Shown here: in pieces, positions 16,335 through 25,302 of the stretch | Layout: every line of letters begins with the position of its first letter | Numbering within the stretch: the first letter of the stretch is position 1 | Assembly (NCBI GenBank): GCA_016716905.1 | Contig: JADJUS010000022.1 | Location: 1,599,501-1,663,500, forward strand | Length of the DNA: 64,000 nucleotides | From: Acidobacteriota bacterium | GTDB taxonomy: Bacteria; Acidobacteriota; Vicinamibacteria; Vicinamibacterales; SCN-69-37 | Direction of reading: 5' to 3' | Made by a program: the position numbers and the translations under genes | The notes under the pieces: model-generated | Told to the model about the DNA's origin: nothing | Database searches by the model: none | What the model saw: only the letters and a program-made list of their open reading frames with translations

Positions 16335-16574
16335 TCAAGCCGACCGGCGCACGGTGGCGTCGTCGCCCTGTTGTTGTGGCGGTGCGGAAACTGAGTCGGC
16401 GCGGTCGGGTGCGACGCCATCCCGCCAGAGGGTGTCGGTGAAGATGCGCACGGAACCGCCCGCGGTTCTCACGTATTGCACCTTTCCACTGGCCATCCAG
16501 TTGTAGATGGTGCGGCGGCTGACGCCGACCACATCACAGGCGCGGGGGATTGAAACGGTGGTGCGTTCAAGCAT
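16335..16574 (-). CDS. Excisionase/MerR-type HTH DNA-binding protein (79 aa)
   Basis: Residues 7-55 form a winged helix-turn-helix of the excisionase (HTH_17) kind: SIPRACDVVGVSRRTIYNWM followed by a wing SGKVQYVRTAGGSVRIF. The C-terminal 25 residues are polar and probably disordered. The ATG at 16574 is chosen because it directly precedes the domain. It is divergent from the NtrC-type gene (111-bp gap) and is translationally coupled to the DHp-only gene. A regulatory rather than recombination role is likely, as no integrase is nearby. Confidence 0.75.
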   Translation of the reverse strand: MLERTTVSIPRACDVVGVSRRTIYNWMASGKVQYVRTAGGSVRIFTDTLWRDGVAPDRADSVSAPPQQQGDDATVRRSA

Positions 16575-16685
16575 ACGTCCGGAACTATCGGCAGGCCTTT
16601 CCGAAAACTGTAGAACCTGTCTCGGAAACGTCGCCGGACGATTGACGCTGCGGGGTCTGGATGTCAACATGTCGTCATCCCTTCA

Positions 16686-18080
16686 ATGTCTTCTGACACC
16701 AGTCCTCGACTTCACCTCCTGTTGGTTGATGACGAGGAGGCTTTCAGAGATGTAATCGCCGAGCGGCTTGCCGATCACGGGTATCGGGTTGAGCAGGCGG
16801 GTACGGGAGAGCAGGCGGTGGCCCGCCTCAGCGAGTTTGCGTTCGACATCCTGCTGACCGACTTGCGGCTGCCTGGCGTTGACGGCCGGCAGGTGCTTGA
16901 CGAGGCGTTTGCGCGGTATCCCGACATTATTGCGGTGGTGATCACCGGGTTCGGCACGGTGCGCGAGGCTGTGGAAGTGACGCGCCTGGGGGCCGAAGGT
17001 TTCATCACCAAGCCTTTCCAGTTCGAGGAATTGCTGCACGCGTTGTCCACAGCCGTGGAAAAGCGGCGGTTGCGTTCAGAGAACGCGTACCTGCGCGAAC
17101 AACTGCGCGGACGGTTTCATCTTGGCGGCATCATCGGCCAGGCTGCTCCCGTGGTGCGCATGCTGGAGCTGATCCAGACCGTTGCGGGCACGTCGAGCAC
17201 GGTACTGATCACTGGCGAGACCGGCACAGGAAAAGAGTTGGCCGCGCGCGCCATTCACGATGCGAGCCCACGACGGCAGCAGCGGTTCATGGCGATCAAC
17301 TGCAGCGCCATTCCCGAAACGCTGCTTGAAGCCGAACTGTTCGGTCATGTGCGTGGCGCGTTTACCGGCGCGGTGGCGAATCGGCAGGGCCGGCTTGAGC
17401 AGGCCAATCGGGGCACGCTGTTCCTGGATGAAGTGGGCACCATGAGCCTGCCGCTGCAGGTGAAGTTGCTGCGCACGATTCAGTCGCGCGAGTTTGAGCG
17501 TGTTGGCGAATCGCAGTCGATCAAAGTGGACGTGCGCATCATTGCCGCGACGAACTCAGACTTGAAACAGATGGTGGTGGACGGGACGTTTCGAGAGGAT
17601 CTGTACTACCGGCTCAACGTGATTCCCGTGCACGTGCCGGCGTTGCGCGACAGACGGTCGGACGTGCCGTTGCTGGCGCAGCACTTTCTGGATCGATTGA
17701 GCCAGGAGTCGCCCGCGCGTGGACGGGTCACGATTGCGCAGGACGCGCAGCAGGCACTGATGGCGTATCACTGGCCGGGCAATGTGCGGCAGCTCGAGAA
17801 TGTGATGGAGCGGGCGTTTGCGCTGTCGCCGGGACGCGCACAGCTCGAGTTGGCGGATATGTCTGACGAAATTCTGGCCGTGCCCGCCCAGGTGGCAGCC
17901 GAGCCAGAGGCGCTGCCCACTGACGGTGTTGACTTTGACGCGCTCGTGGCGCAGTTTGAACATGGCCTGATTCGTCGCGCGTTGGAACAGGGTGGCGGCA
18001 ACAAACGAGTGGCCGCGGACCTGCTGAAGATTAAACGCACCACCTTGATAGAGAAACTCAAACGCCTGGAGCGTTCCTGA
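16686..18080 (+). CDS. NtrC-family sigma-54-dependent response regulator
   Basis: The 464-residue protein has a receiver domain with acceptor D59 (ILLTDLRLPGVDG) and the conserved Lys in ITKPFQ, an AAA+ domain with Walker A GETGTGKE, the sigma-54-contacting GAFTGA loop and FLDEVG, and a Fis-type C-terminal HTH (NKRVAADLLKIKRTTLIEKL). It activates sigma-54 RNA polymerase when phosphorylated. Such a promoter precedes the FliA-type sigma gene 0.8 kb away. No dedicated kinase is adjacent, but the soluble hybrid kinase at 13565-15112 and the DHp-only protein are near. The RPD-repeat gene starts 2 bp downstream. Confidence 0.92.
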   Translation: MSSDTSPRLHLLLVDDEEAFRDVIAERLADHGYRVEQAGTGEQAVARLSEFAFDILLTDLRLPGVDGRQVLDEAFARYPDIIAVVITGFGTVREAVEVTRLGAEGFITKPFQFEELLHALSTAVEKRRLRSENAYLREQLRGRFHLGGIIGQAAPVVRMLELIQTVAGTSSTVLITGETGTGKELAARAIHDASPRRQQRFMAINCSAIPETLLEAELFGHVRGAFTGAVANRQGRLEQANRGTLFLDEVGTMSLPLQVKLLRTIQSREFERVGESQSIKVDVRIIAATNSDLKQMVVDGTFREDLYYRLNVIPVHVPALRDRRSDVPLLAQHFLDRLSQESPARGRVTIAQDAQQALMAYHWPGNVRQLENVMERAFALSPGRAQLELADMSDEILAVPAQVAAEPEALPTDGVDFDALVAQFEHGLIRRALEQGGGNKRVAADLLKIKRTTLIEKLKRLERS

Positions 18081-18082
18081 AT

Positions 18083-18973
18083 ATGCCTCCGTCACATTCA
18101 TTCTGGGTCATTCTGATCGGCAAGACGCCCACGTCGTTTCGCGCGAAGGAGCGTGAGGATCTGGTGCCCACGCTTCGGCAGCTGCAACGCACACAAACTG
18201 ACGTCACGCTGCGTTGGTTTGAGCGCGGGAAGGTGTGGGAGTCGCCGGAAGCGGCCATTGGTGCGTCCAAGCTCGCTGAGACCGAGGCGCGAGAAAAGCG
18301 CACCAAGGAGTGGCGGCCCGGCGGCGAGCATCGCGACCCCAGGGCTCGATTTGAAATGACGCGCGATCAGAAACGCGCGAAGTTCAAGCGGGAGCAGTCG
18401 GGTGGCGACGGACCGAAGTCCGAGTCGCCGTTTGGCCCACGGCCACCGCGTGAGGATCGGGCGCGTCCTGATCGCCCACGCCCGGATCGCCCCACTTCCG
18501 ATCGCCCGCGTTCCGATCGGCCATGGTCCGACCGCAAGAAGCCAGACGGGCGCCCGCCGCGGCCGCCGTTTGACCGCGCCAAGCCTGACCGGCCTCGATC
18601 AGACCGGCCCTGGTCAGACCGGCCGAAGTCTGATCGCCCGGGCTCGGATCGGCCGCGGGGCCGCACAGACAGGCCCTGGTCGCCTGGCGGACCACCGCGG
18701 CCGCGTGAAGATCGGCCGCCCGCGCGCAGCCCGTTTCCAGACCGAGGACCACGTCCGCCTCGGCGCGACGACCGCGAGGGCGGTGAGGGAAGACCGCCGC
18801 GCAGGGACCGGCCGACGGGGCCGCCAATGGAAAACCCGTTCGGAGATCGGCCCAAACGCGAGCGGCGTCCTGACCGGCCTGACCGGCCTGATCGGCGGCC
18901 CGATACCGGCCGTCCAGGTCGCCCGCCGGCTGGTCGCGGTGGCGGCTTCAAGCCACCCAAACGGCGCTCATGA
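18083..18973 (+). CDS. Unrecognised protein with long disordered DRP-repeat tail
   Basis: The first ~95 of 296 residues look folded (SFWVILIGKTPTSFRAKERE, then basic helices). The rest is low complexity: tetra- to hexapeptide repeats of the DRPRS / DRPWS kind, then PPRRD and finally RGGGF with a lysine-rich end. The tail is highly charged with almost no hydrophobic residues, as in RNA-binding RGG/RD tails of helicases and ribonucleases. I do not recognise the N-terminal domain. It lies 2 bp after the NtrC-type gene and overlaps the Dabb gene by 4 bp, so all three are likely co-expressed. The repeats could change length by slippage. Confidence 0.75.
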   Translation: MPPSHSFWVILIGKTPTSFRAKEREDLVPTLRQLQRTQTDVTLRWFERGKVWESPEAAIGASKLAETEAREKRTKEWRPGGEHRDPRARFEMTRDQKRAKFKREQSGGDGPKSESPFGPRPPREDRARPDRPRPDRPTSDRPRSDRPWSDRKKPDGRPPRPPFDRAKPDRPRSDRPWSDRPKSDRPGSDRPRGRTDRPWSPGGPPRPREDRPPARSPFPDRGPRPPRRDDREGGEGRPPRRDRPTGPPMENPFGDRPKRERRPDRPDRPDRRPDTGRPGRPPAGRGGGFKPPKRRS

Positions 18974-19326
18974 TCCTGCACGTCGTGTTCTACCAGCCCA
19001 AGGCCTCGGCTTCCGCTGGGGAGTTGGCGGAGTTGGTGGCCGCCATCGAGCGGGCGAGTCGTCAGATTCCGACCGTCCGCCAGGTCAGAGCCGGAAGAGC
19101 CAAGGACTTTGGGTTCGGCTATTCAGATAGGTCAGTGGGCCAAAAACTGGGCTATATGGCTGTATTTGAGTTTAGTGACCTTGATGGCCTCAAGGCATAT
19201 CTCATGCACGATGAGCACACGGAACTCGCAAAACTCTTCTGGAGTGCTTGTGAAGAGACGATGATTGTGGATGTGGAGGCGGTGGACCCGAAGGTCCATG
19301 GGTTGTCTGAATTATTGGTCGAATAA
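18970..19326 (+). CDS. Dabb (stress-responsive alpha/beta-barrel) domain protein
   Basis: The 118-residue protein begins MILHVVFYQPK and carries the ferredoxin-like Dabb pattern with AELVAAIERASRQIPTVRQVRAGR and YMAVFEFSDLDGLKAYLMHDEHTELAKLF. Family members are small dimeric barrels, mostly of unknown role, some enzymes in polyketide or stress pathways. The start codon overlaps the previous stop (4 bp), indicating translational coupling. Base composition in the second half is noticeably lower in GC than the preceding repeat gene. Confidence 0.8.
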   Translation: MILHVVFYQPKASASAGELAELVAAIERASRQIPTVRQVRAGRAKDFGFGYSDRSVGQKLGYMAVFEFSDLDGLKAYLMHDEHTELAKLFWSACEETMIVDVEAVDPKVHGLSELLVE

Positions 19327-19330
19327 GGTA

Positions 19331-20389
19331 TTAACTGCCAATCAAGACAGTTTCACTTGAAACAAAGAATTTCGTGATGAGGTCCTTGAGTTCAGGAATC
19401 GACTTTGCGCTGTTGATTGCCACGCGCAACTGAGCTCCTCCGTCAAGGCCTTTGGTGTACCAGGAGCCCAACGCGCGGAGTTTGTTGATGACCCAGCGTT
19501 CGCGGCCTCGCGCCTCGGGCGGTGGGCCTTCGACCTGGCCAGGGGCGGTGTGGCGGAAGCCGGTGGCCTCGCTGACCCGCTCATCGATCAGCAAATCCAT
19601 GTAATCGAGCAGGAATTGCCCGCGGGCCTCGATCGGAACCGGCCTGGGCACTCGTCCCATCGCAGCATCGGTCGCCTGCTGAAAGATCCAGGGGTTGCGC
19701 AGCGCGCCACGACCCACCAGGACGCCCGCCACGCTCGATTCGCGCAGTCGCGCCACGATCTGGTCTGGTTCAACGCAGTCGCCCGATCCAAACACAGGGA
19801 TGGAGACGCCTGCCGCCACCTGGGCAATCAGGGTCCAGTCGGATTCGCCCGAATACGATTGCGCTGCGGTGCGGCCGTGAACCGCAACAGCCGCCGCGCC
19901 GGCATCCTGCGCCATGCGCGCCAGCAGCGGCGCGTTGATGTCGTGTTCATTCCACCCGGCGCGCATCTTCACCGTGACTGGAATTTTGACGGCCTTCGCC
20001 ATCGCACTGATGATGCTCGCTGCGTGCGACGGTTCGCGCATCAGGCTGCATCCGGCGTGGTGTTTGGCGATCTTCGGCACCGGGCATCCCATGTTGATGT
20101 CCACGATGTCGGCGCCCATGCCTTCAACGATCTGCGCAGCGTCGGCCATCTTTGATGGATCGCCGCCGAAGATTTGAATGGAGACCGGACGCTCTTCTTC
20201 GGTGTACTCGGCGTACTCAAGTGTGCGGTCGATGCCGCGCACCAGACCTTCGGAGCTGACCATTTCGGTCACCACGAGGCCGCAGCCACCCTGACGTTTG
20301 ACCAGGCGCCTGAACGCGGTGTCGGTCATGCCCGCCATCGGGGCCATCACCACCGGCGAGTGCAGGCTGACGGTGCCGATTCTCGGCAC
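19331..20389 (-). CDS. dusB: tRNA-dihydrouridine synthase, DusB type
   Basis: The 352-residue flavoenzyme reduces uridine to dihydrouridine in the tRNA D-loop. The TIM-barrel signature is complete: MAPMAGMTDTAFR, IQIFGG, the catalytic Cys102 in DINMGCP, VTVKMRAGW, and VAVHGRTA followed by FGSGDC. The GTG start at 20389 lies one base after the stop of the upstream PPIase gene, pointing to coupled translation. The convergent Dabb gene ends 4 bp away. Confidence 0.92.
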   Translation of the reverse strand: MPRIGTVSLHSPVVMAPMAGMTDTAFRRLVKRQGGCGLVVTEMVSSEGLVRGIDRTLEYAEYTEEERPVSIQIFGGDPSKMADAAQIVEGMGADIVDINMGCPVPKIAKHHAGCSLMREPSHAASIISAMAKAVKIPVTVKMRAGWNEHDINAPLLARMAQDAGAAAVAVHGRTAAQSYSGESDWTLIAQVAAGVSIPVFGSGDCVEPDQIVARLRESSVAGVLVGRGALRNPWIFQQATDAAMGRVPRPVPIEARGQFLLDYMDLLIDERVSEATGFRHTAPGQVEGPPPEARGRERWVINKLRALGSWYTKGLDGGAQLRVAINSAKSIPELKDLITKFFVSSETVLIGS

Positions 20390-20390
20390 G

Positions 20391-21482
20391 TCAGTCCACT
20401 TTCTTCTGCGATGCGCGGTACTGTTCGTAGAGCTTCTTCAGGTCTTCGTCTTTCCACTCGATGATCGCCTGCGCTCGCAGACTCTCGACGAACTTGAGCA
20501 TCTCCACCTGGCGGCGTTCACCCTGCACCTTGTCGCCAACCTGGTTGCGCACGGCCTCGAATGGCTCAACGGTTGATTCGTCTTTCAGCTCGACCTTCAG
20601 CAGTTGATAACCCGTCGGTGTGCGGAGGGGTTCCGCGATCTCTCCGGTCTTCATCGGCCCCAGGAGCTTGCGCAACCCTTCGGCCAGCTCATTCAAGTTG
20701 AGCGGCCCGATCAATCCGCCGTTGGCCTTGGATCCCGACTGCGAAAACTCGGTGACGAGCGTCGCGAAGTCTTCGCCCTTGAGCGCACGCTCGCGAGCGG
20801 CATTGATCTTTGCAAGCGCGGCTTCGTCCAGCGCTACATTCACCACCTGCTCGCCCGCGCGAGCTTCGCTCGGCACGAGCACCGAAATCTCACGCACCGT
20901 GATCATCGTCGGCTTCATGAACTCGTCGGGGTGAGCGCGGTAGTACTGGCGCGCTTCTTCTTCGGTAATCGCAATGCGCGGCGCCACGTCGCGCGACATC
21001 ACGCCCTGGCGCAGGTATTCCTTCTCAAGCCGCTTGCGAAGAATTTCCATGGTCATGCCCTGTTGCTGCATGGCTAACTGGAACGTCTTGTCGTCGAGCT
21101 GATTGTCTTTCTTGATGCCCTCGATGTAGTCCTTGAACTGGGCGTCACTCAGCCGAAGGCCCAGCTCTCGGCCCCGCTGGATCACGATCAGATAGTCCAC
21201 AGCGTTGGCGATGATCTCGGGCGTGATCTTGATCAATTGCTCGCGAAGGGCCGCATCGTTCTGCAGATCCATCGGCGTCAGCTCACGCTGAGCCTGCTCG
21301 CGCAGTGCCTCGATCTGCAGTTCTTCGAGCTCGGTTTTGGTGAAGATGGCCCCGTTGACCTTCACCAGCACCTTCTGCAACACCACGGGCCTGGACTGCA
21401 CCGCCGGAGCCAGCGCCTGCGCGGCCAGCACACCCGCCGACGCCACTGCCAGCGCGACCGCGCTCATCACTATTCGCTTCAT
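20391..21482 (-). CDS. SurA/PrsA-like periplasmic peptidyl-prolyl isomerase
   Basis: The 363-residue protein has a signal peptide (MKRIVMSAVALAVASAGVLAAQA), a SurA-N-like helical chaperone region, and a parvulin domain near residues 190-310 with ITVREISVLVP, GEDFATLVTEFSQSGSKANGG and TPTGYQLLKV. It is expected to aid folding of secreted or outer-membrane proteins. The ATG at 21482 is preferred over the TTG one codon upstream. It forms a tight pair with dusB (1-bp gap), a pairing without obvious functional logic. Confidence 0.88.
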   Translation of the reverse strand: MKRIVMSAVALAVASAGVLAAQALAPAVQSRPVVLQKVLVKVNGAIFTKTELEELQIEALREQAQRELTPMDLQNDAALREQLIKITPEIIANAVDYLIVIQRGRELGLRLSDAQFKDYIEGIKKDNQLDDKTFQLAMQQQGMTMEILRKRLEKEYLRQGVMSRDVAPRIAITEEEARQYYRAHPDEFMKPTMITVREISVLVPSEARAGEQVVNVALDEAALAKINAARERALKGEDFATLVTEFSQSGSKANGGLIGPLNLNELAEGLRKLLGPMKTGEIAEPLRTPTGYQLLKVELKDESTVEPFEAVRNQVGDKVQGERRQVEMLKFVESLRAQAIIEWKDEDLKKLYEQYRASQKKVD

Positions 21483-21516
21483 CAAAATGCCTGCTTCCTG
21501 TCCACTGATCTTATAT

Positions 21517-21590
21517 CGGAGGCCGGGTCACTCTTCGGAGGCCGGGTCTTTAGACCCGGCGTGCATGCCGGACCTGAAATTCGGCCTCCG
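21517..21590. repeat. Two-tier hairpin element with CGGAGGCCG ends
   Basis: The outer arms 21536-21544 / 21582-21590 (CGGAGGCCG and its complement) enclose a hairpin 21541-21549 / 21552-21560 with a 2-base loop. A solo left arm lies at 21517-21525. A matching GCCGGGTC hairpin is built into the 3' end of gyrA (55125-55144). It lies between mfd and the PPIase promoter region and could terminate or insulate transcription. Confidence 0.7.
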
Positions 21591-21613
21591 AAACCCAGTC
21601 CCGTCGTCAACCC

Positions 21614-24600
21614 TTACCCCGTCAGCCCGCGCCCGAGTTCCTCGAGCACCTGCCGCACCCGTTCAAACACACCGCCTGGCGCCCTTGGGTCCGTCGGCGC
21701 CTCGGCCAGAATCTCTTCCCGGGTGAACCCCGTGGTGACCTCGCCGGTCGTCGCTCGGGTGGTCCACCACGATTCTCGGCCCGGCGCCACATCTGGCGTC
21801 TTGATCCGCCCTGTCGTCTTTGGATTCAGACGCCCGGGCGGCGGTACAGTCGGTTTAACCACCGCAGGGGTGGGCCGCAACACCGGTTTGGTCATATCGA
21901 GCTTGAGGATCGCAGGGGGTAAAAGCGTCAAATCACCTCGGGTTTGGACCATTTTAAGCAGCCAAACAGGGTCTAATTTGGCAGACTGTCTGAACTTGAA
22001 CACTACTGCCTGGCCTTCACGCTCCAGGGTCTCCAGGCCCAGCCTATCAGCCATCGTTCGGATCTTCGCGTATTCGGCTATATTTAGCACTGTTTCTGGC
22101 AATAGCCCATAACGATCGCCAAGTTCGGCAATTAGCTCGTCAACTTCAGGCACGGTCCTGGTGTTAGCCAGGCGTCGGTAGGCCGCCAGTCGCTGGTTCA
22201 TATCGGGGATGAACTGCTCGTCAATCCTGAGGTTGAGCTTCAGATTCACGGCGGTCCGGCGGTCATCCTCGATGTCTTCGCCCTTCAGCTCCCGAATGGT
22301 CTCTTCGAGAAGCTTCGTGTACATGTCGAATCCGACAGCTTCGATGTGCCCGCTCTGCTGGCCGCCCAGGAGATTTCCGGCGCCGCGGATTTCAAGGTCG
22401 AGGGCCGCAATCCGGAAGCCCGACCCGAGGTCGCTGAATTCGCGAATTGCCGCCAAACGCTTCCTGGCTATCGGCGACAGCGACTGTTCGGGCGGAATCA
22501 GCAGGTACGCATAGGCCCGCCGGTCCGATCGCCCCACTCGTCCTCGCAGCTGATACAGCTGCGACAGGCCATACCGATCGGCGCGGTTAATCACGATGGT
22601 GTTCGCGTTCCCGATATCGAGGCCGTTTTCGACGATGGTGGTGGAGACGAGGACGTCGTACTTGTGGGCGACAAAGTCGACCATGACCTTTTCCAGCTCG
22701 CCGTCGCCCATCTGGCCGTGGCCAATACCAATCCGAACGTCAGGCACTAACCGCTGAATCAGCCCGGCGATGGAGAAGATCGACTCCACGCGGTTGTGGA
22801 CGAAATACACCTGGCCGCCTCGCTCAATCTCGGTCCTGATCGCGCGGGTGATCACGTCCTGGTCAAACTTCACCACGTGCGTCTGAATCGAGAGCCGGTC
22901 GCGTGGCGGTGTCTCAATCACCGACATGTCGCGGATCCCCACCAGCGACATGTTCAACGTCCGCGGGATCGGCGTCGCGGTCATTGTCAGCACATCGACC
23001 TTCTTGCGAATCTGCTTCAGCCGTTCCTTGTGCACCACGCCGAATCGCTGCTCTTCATCCACCACCAGCAGGCCGAGGTCGCGAAACGCCACGTCTTTCG
23101 ACAGCAGGCGATGCGTGCCAACGATGATGTCGAGTTGGCCTGACGCGAGTTTCTCGAGCGAGGCCTGCTGCTCTGACTTGCTGCGGAAGCGGCTCACCAT
23201 GTCGATGCGAACAGGGAAGCCGGCGAACCGGTCCTTCAACGTGCGCTCGTGCTGAAACGCCAGCACCGTGGTAGGCGCAAGGAACGCGACTTGTTTTCCG
23301 TCCATCACGGCTTTGAACGCCGCGCGCATGGCGACTTCGGTCTTGCCGTAACCAACGTCGCCGCAGAGCAGGCGGTCCATCGGCATCGTGGATTCCATGT
23401 CTTTGGAAATATCCGCGATTGCCGACTGCTGGTCGGGCGTGAGCACATACTCAAACGCATCGTCGAACTCGTGCTGCCAGTGTGAGTCGGGTGTGAATGC
23501 GTGGCCGACCACGGCCTTGCGCGCGGCGTAGAGCTTGAGCAGCTCCTCGGCCATGTCGCGCATCGCCTTCTTGACGCGCGTCTTGGCTTTTTCCCAGGTC
23601 GCGCCACCCAGCTTGTCGAGGGTGGGTGCGGCGCCGCCGGTGTACTTTTGAACCAGGTCGAGCCGATCGAGCGGCACGAAGAGTTTGTCTTCGCCGGCGT
23701 AACGCAGTTCCATGAACTCCTGCGCTTCGCCCCCAGGGCCGATGGCCATTTTCTTGAGCCCGACGAACCGGCCAATGCCGTTGTCGATGTGTACGACCAG
23801 GTCGTCCACTTTGAGGTCGCGGAAGTCCGAGACAAACGTGCGCACAGCCGACTTGCGGCGCTCGCTGCTGCTGCGGCGTTCCTCGTCGAACAGGTCGGTC
23901 TCTGCGAACAGCAGCAGGTTGCCGGTGGGGAGGTGGAAGCCGCGCGACAGGTGGCCGGTGGTGACCAGCACTGTCGCCCGGGCCATATCTTCGTTGTCGC
24001 CGATGACGCGGCCACGCACTTCGTAGTCGGCCAGCAACTCGATGGTGCGTTCGGCCCGACCCGGCGTGGCCGCGATAAAGACGACGGTGTCGCCGCGTTC
24101 GCGGGCCTGTCGAATTTCTTCGACCCAGTCGCCGATGCGGCCTCGATATTCAAGCACCGGCTGACATGGCACGTGCACTTCACCAGCGGTATCGTCGAGC
24201 GCCAGTTGCGTAAGGCGGGAACCGCGCTCGAGCCACGCTTCCAGATCGGCCCAGGCCAAGGCGAAGTATTCGTACGGCAACGCCATCGCGTTCTTGGCAG
24301 CCGCATCCTCCGCGCTCAACCGCCACTGTTCTTCAAGTCCACGCCCTCGCGACGCCACGTCGTCCAACTCGTAGATCAGCAGCGTGGCACCAGCGCGCCG
24401 GACGTAGTCGATGAAGGTGGCCGTCCGGTCGTTCTCGTCTTCTTCATCGGCCGCTCGCGCGGCCTCGTCGTGTAGGGAATTTCGTAGGGCGGCGTGAACT
24501 CCAACGCCGCCGATCTTGGGCATCAATTCCCGTTGGGGCGTCAGCGTGAGCGAGTCGAGCGCCTTGAGCGAGCGCTGCGTTGCGGCGTCGTATCGGCGGA

Positions 24601-25246
24601 CAGACTCGATGATGTCGCCGATGAACTCCAGGCGAATCGGTTGTTCTTCCGAGGTCGGATACAGATCGACGACGCCCCCGCGGACGAAAAACTCGCCGTG
24701 TTGATCGACCGGGTCCTCCGACGTGAAGCCGGCGACGGCCAGGCGTTCGCGCAGTTCGTGGACGGGAATCTCGACGCCGGGTTTCAGGATGATGGTGGCG
24801 GCCGCCAGCCGAGATGGGTCGGTGAGCCTGGGCGGCAGCGCCCGAGCGGAGGCGATCACCAGTTGGGCCGTGCCCGTGGCCAGTGCGGCAAGGGCGCGCG
24901 CGCGCGCCGAGGCCACCTGAAGATGTGGAGCAAGGCCGCGGTACGGATCCACTTCCTGGGAAGGGAAGGGCAGCACGGCCTGTTCGGCCTGGGAATCCGA
25001 CAGGCCTTTCATCACGCCCAGGAAAAACCGGGCGTCCTGGGTGACTTGTTCCACGTCCTGGTCGGTGGGCACCACCAGCACCACTGGACCGTCCTGCGCC
25101 AGCGCCGAGGCGTGGAACGCCACAGCACCTGGGCCAAGGCCGGCTAGGCGCGGCAGCGATCGGGAAAGGCCGGCGCGAGTGGCGGCCGACTTCAGCAGCG
25201 ATCGGAACGCGAGGGACGCTGACGGATGAAGCACGAAAGAGAACAC
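21614..25246 (-). CDS. mfd: Transcription-repair coupling factor Mfd
   Basis: The 1210-residue protein shows the Mfd layout: a UvrB-homology N-terminal region (EVDPYRGLAPH; GEFFVRGGVVDLYP), an RNA-polymerase-interacting CarD-like domain (DLVVHIDNGIGRFVGL), and a SF2 translocase with Walker A GDVGYGKTE, DEEQRFGV, TMTATPIPRTL and LRGRVGRS, plus the C-terminal TRCF domain. It removes RNA polymerase stalled at DNA lesions and recruits UvrA. The C-terminal ~70 residues are Pro/Thr-rich and unusual. It is followed by the CGGAGGCCG hairpin and preceded by the hldE-side repeat array. Confidence 0.95.
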   Translation of the reverse strand: MFSFVLHPSASLAFRSLLKSAATRAGLSRSLPRLAGLGPGAVAFHASALAQDGPVVLVVPTDQDVEQVTQDARFFLGVMKGLSDSQAEQAVLPFPSQEVDPYRGLAPHLQVASARARALAALATGTAQLVIASARALPPRLTDPSRLAAATIILKPGVEIPVHELRERLAVAGFTSEDPVDQHGEFFVRGGVVDLYPTSEEQPIRLEFIGDIIESVRRYDAATQRSLKALDSLTLTPQRELMPKIGGVGVHAALRNSLHDEAARAADEEDENDRTATFIDYVRRAGATLLIYELDDVASRGRGLEEQWRLSAEDAAAKNAMALPYEYFALAWADLEAWLERGSRLTQLALDDTAGEVHVPCQPVLEYRGRIGDWVEEIRQARERGDTVVFIAATPGRAERTIELLADYEVRGRVIGDNEDMARATVLVTTGHLSRGFHLPTGNLLLFAETDLFDEERRSSSERRKSAVRTFVSDFRDLKVDDLVVHIDNGIGRFVGLKKMAIGPGGEAQEFMELRYAGEDKLFVPLDRLDLVQKYTGGAAPTLDKLGGATWEKAKTRVKKAMRDMAEELLKLYAARKAVVGHAFTPDSHWQHEFDDAFEYVLTPDQQSAIADISKDMESTMPMDRLLCGDVGYGKTEVAMRAAFKAVMDGKQVAFLAPTTVLAFQHERTLKDRFAGFPVRIDMVSRFRSKSEQQASLEKLASGQLDIIVGTHRLLSKDVAFRDLGLLVVDEEQRFGVVHKERLKQIRKKVDVLTMTATPIPRTLNMSLVGIRDMSVIETPPRDRLSIQTHVVKFDQDVITRAIRTEIERGGQVYFVHNRVESIFSIAGLIQRLVPDVRIGIGHGQMGDGELEKVMVDFVAHKYDVLVSTTIVENGLDIGNANTIVINRADRYGLSQLYQLRGRVGRSDRRAYAYLLIPPEQSLSPIARKRLAAIREFSDLGSGFRIAALDLEIRGAGNLLGGQQSGHIEAVGFDMYTKLLEETIRELKGEDIEDDRRTAVNLKLNLRIDEQFIPDMNQRLAAYRRLANTRTVPEVDELIAELGDRYGLLPETVLNIAEYAKIRTMADRLGLETLEREGQAVVFKFRQSAKLDPVWLLKMVQTRGDLTLLPPAILKLDMTKPVLRPTPAVVKPTVPPPGRLNPKTTGRIKTPDVAPGRESWWTTRATTGEVTTGFTREEILAEAPTDPRAPGGVFERVRQVLEELGRGLTG

Positions 25247-25263
25247 TCCATCCTAGCAGGTGC

Positions 25264-25302
25264 GGAAGTTGGGAACTTAGGAACTGGGGAAGTTAGGAAC
25301 TG
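25264..25302 (-). repeat. Short array of the 8-bp GGGAACTG-type unit, overlapping the hldE stop
   Basis: Degenerate units (GGGAACTT, AGGAACTG, GGGAAGTT, AGGAACTG) fill the gap between mfd and hldE. The hldE stop codon (25293-25295) and its last two Ser codons lie inside the array. It belongs to the same family as 7883-7966, 39056-39218 and 40615-40685. Confidence 0.75.

Noticed and set aside
16335..16574. Excisionase of an integrated phage or plasmid
   Set aside because: The HTH type matches, but no integrase, attachment repeats or phage genes are nearby, and the neighbours are regulators.
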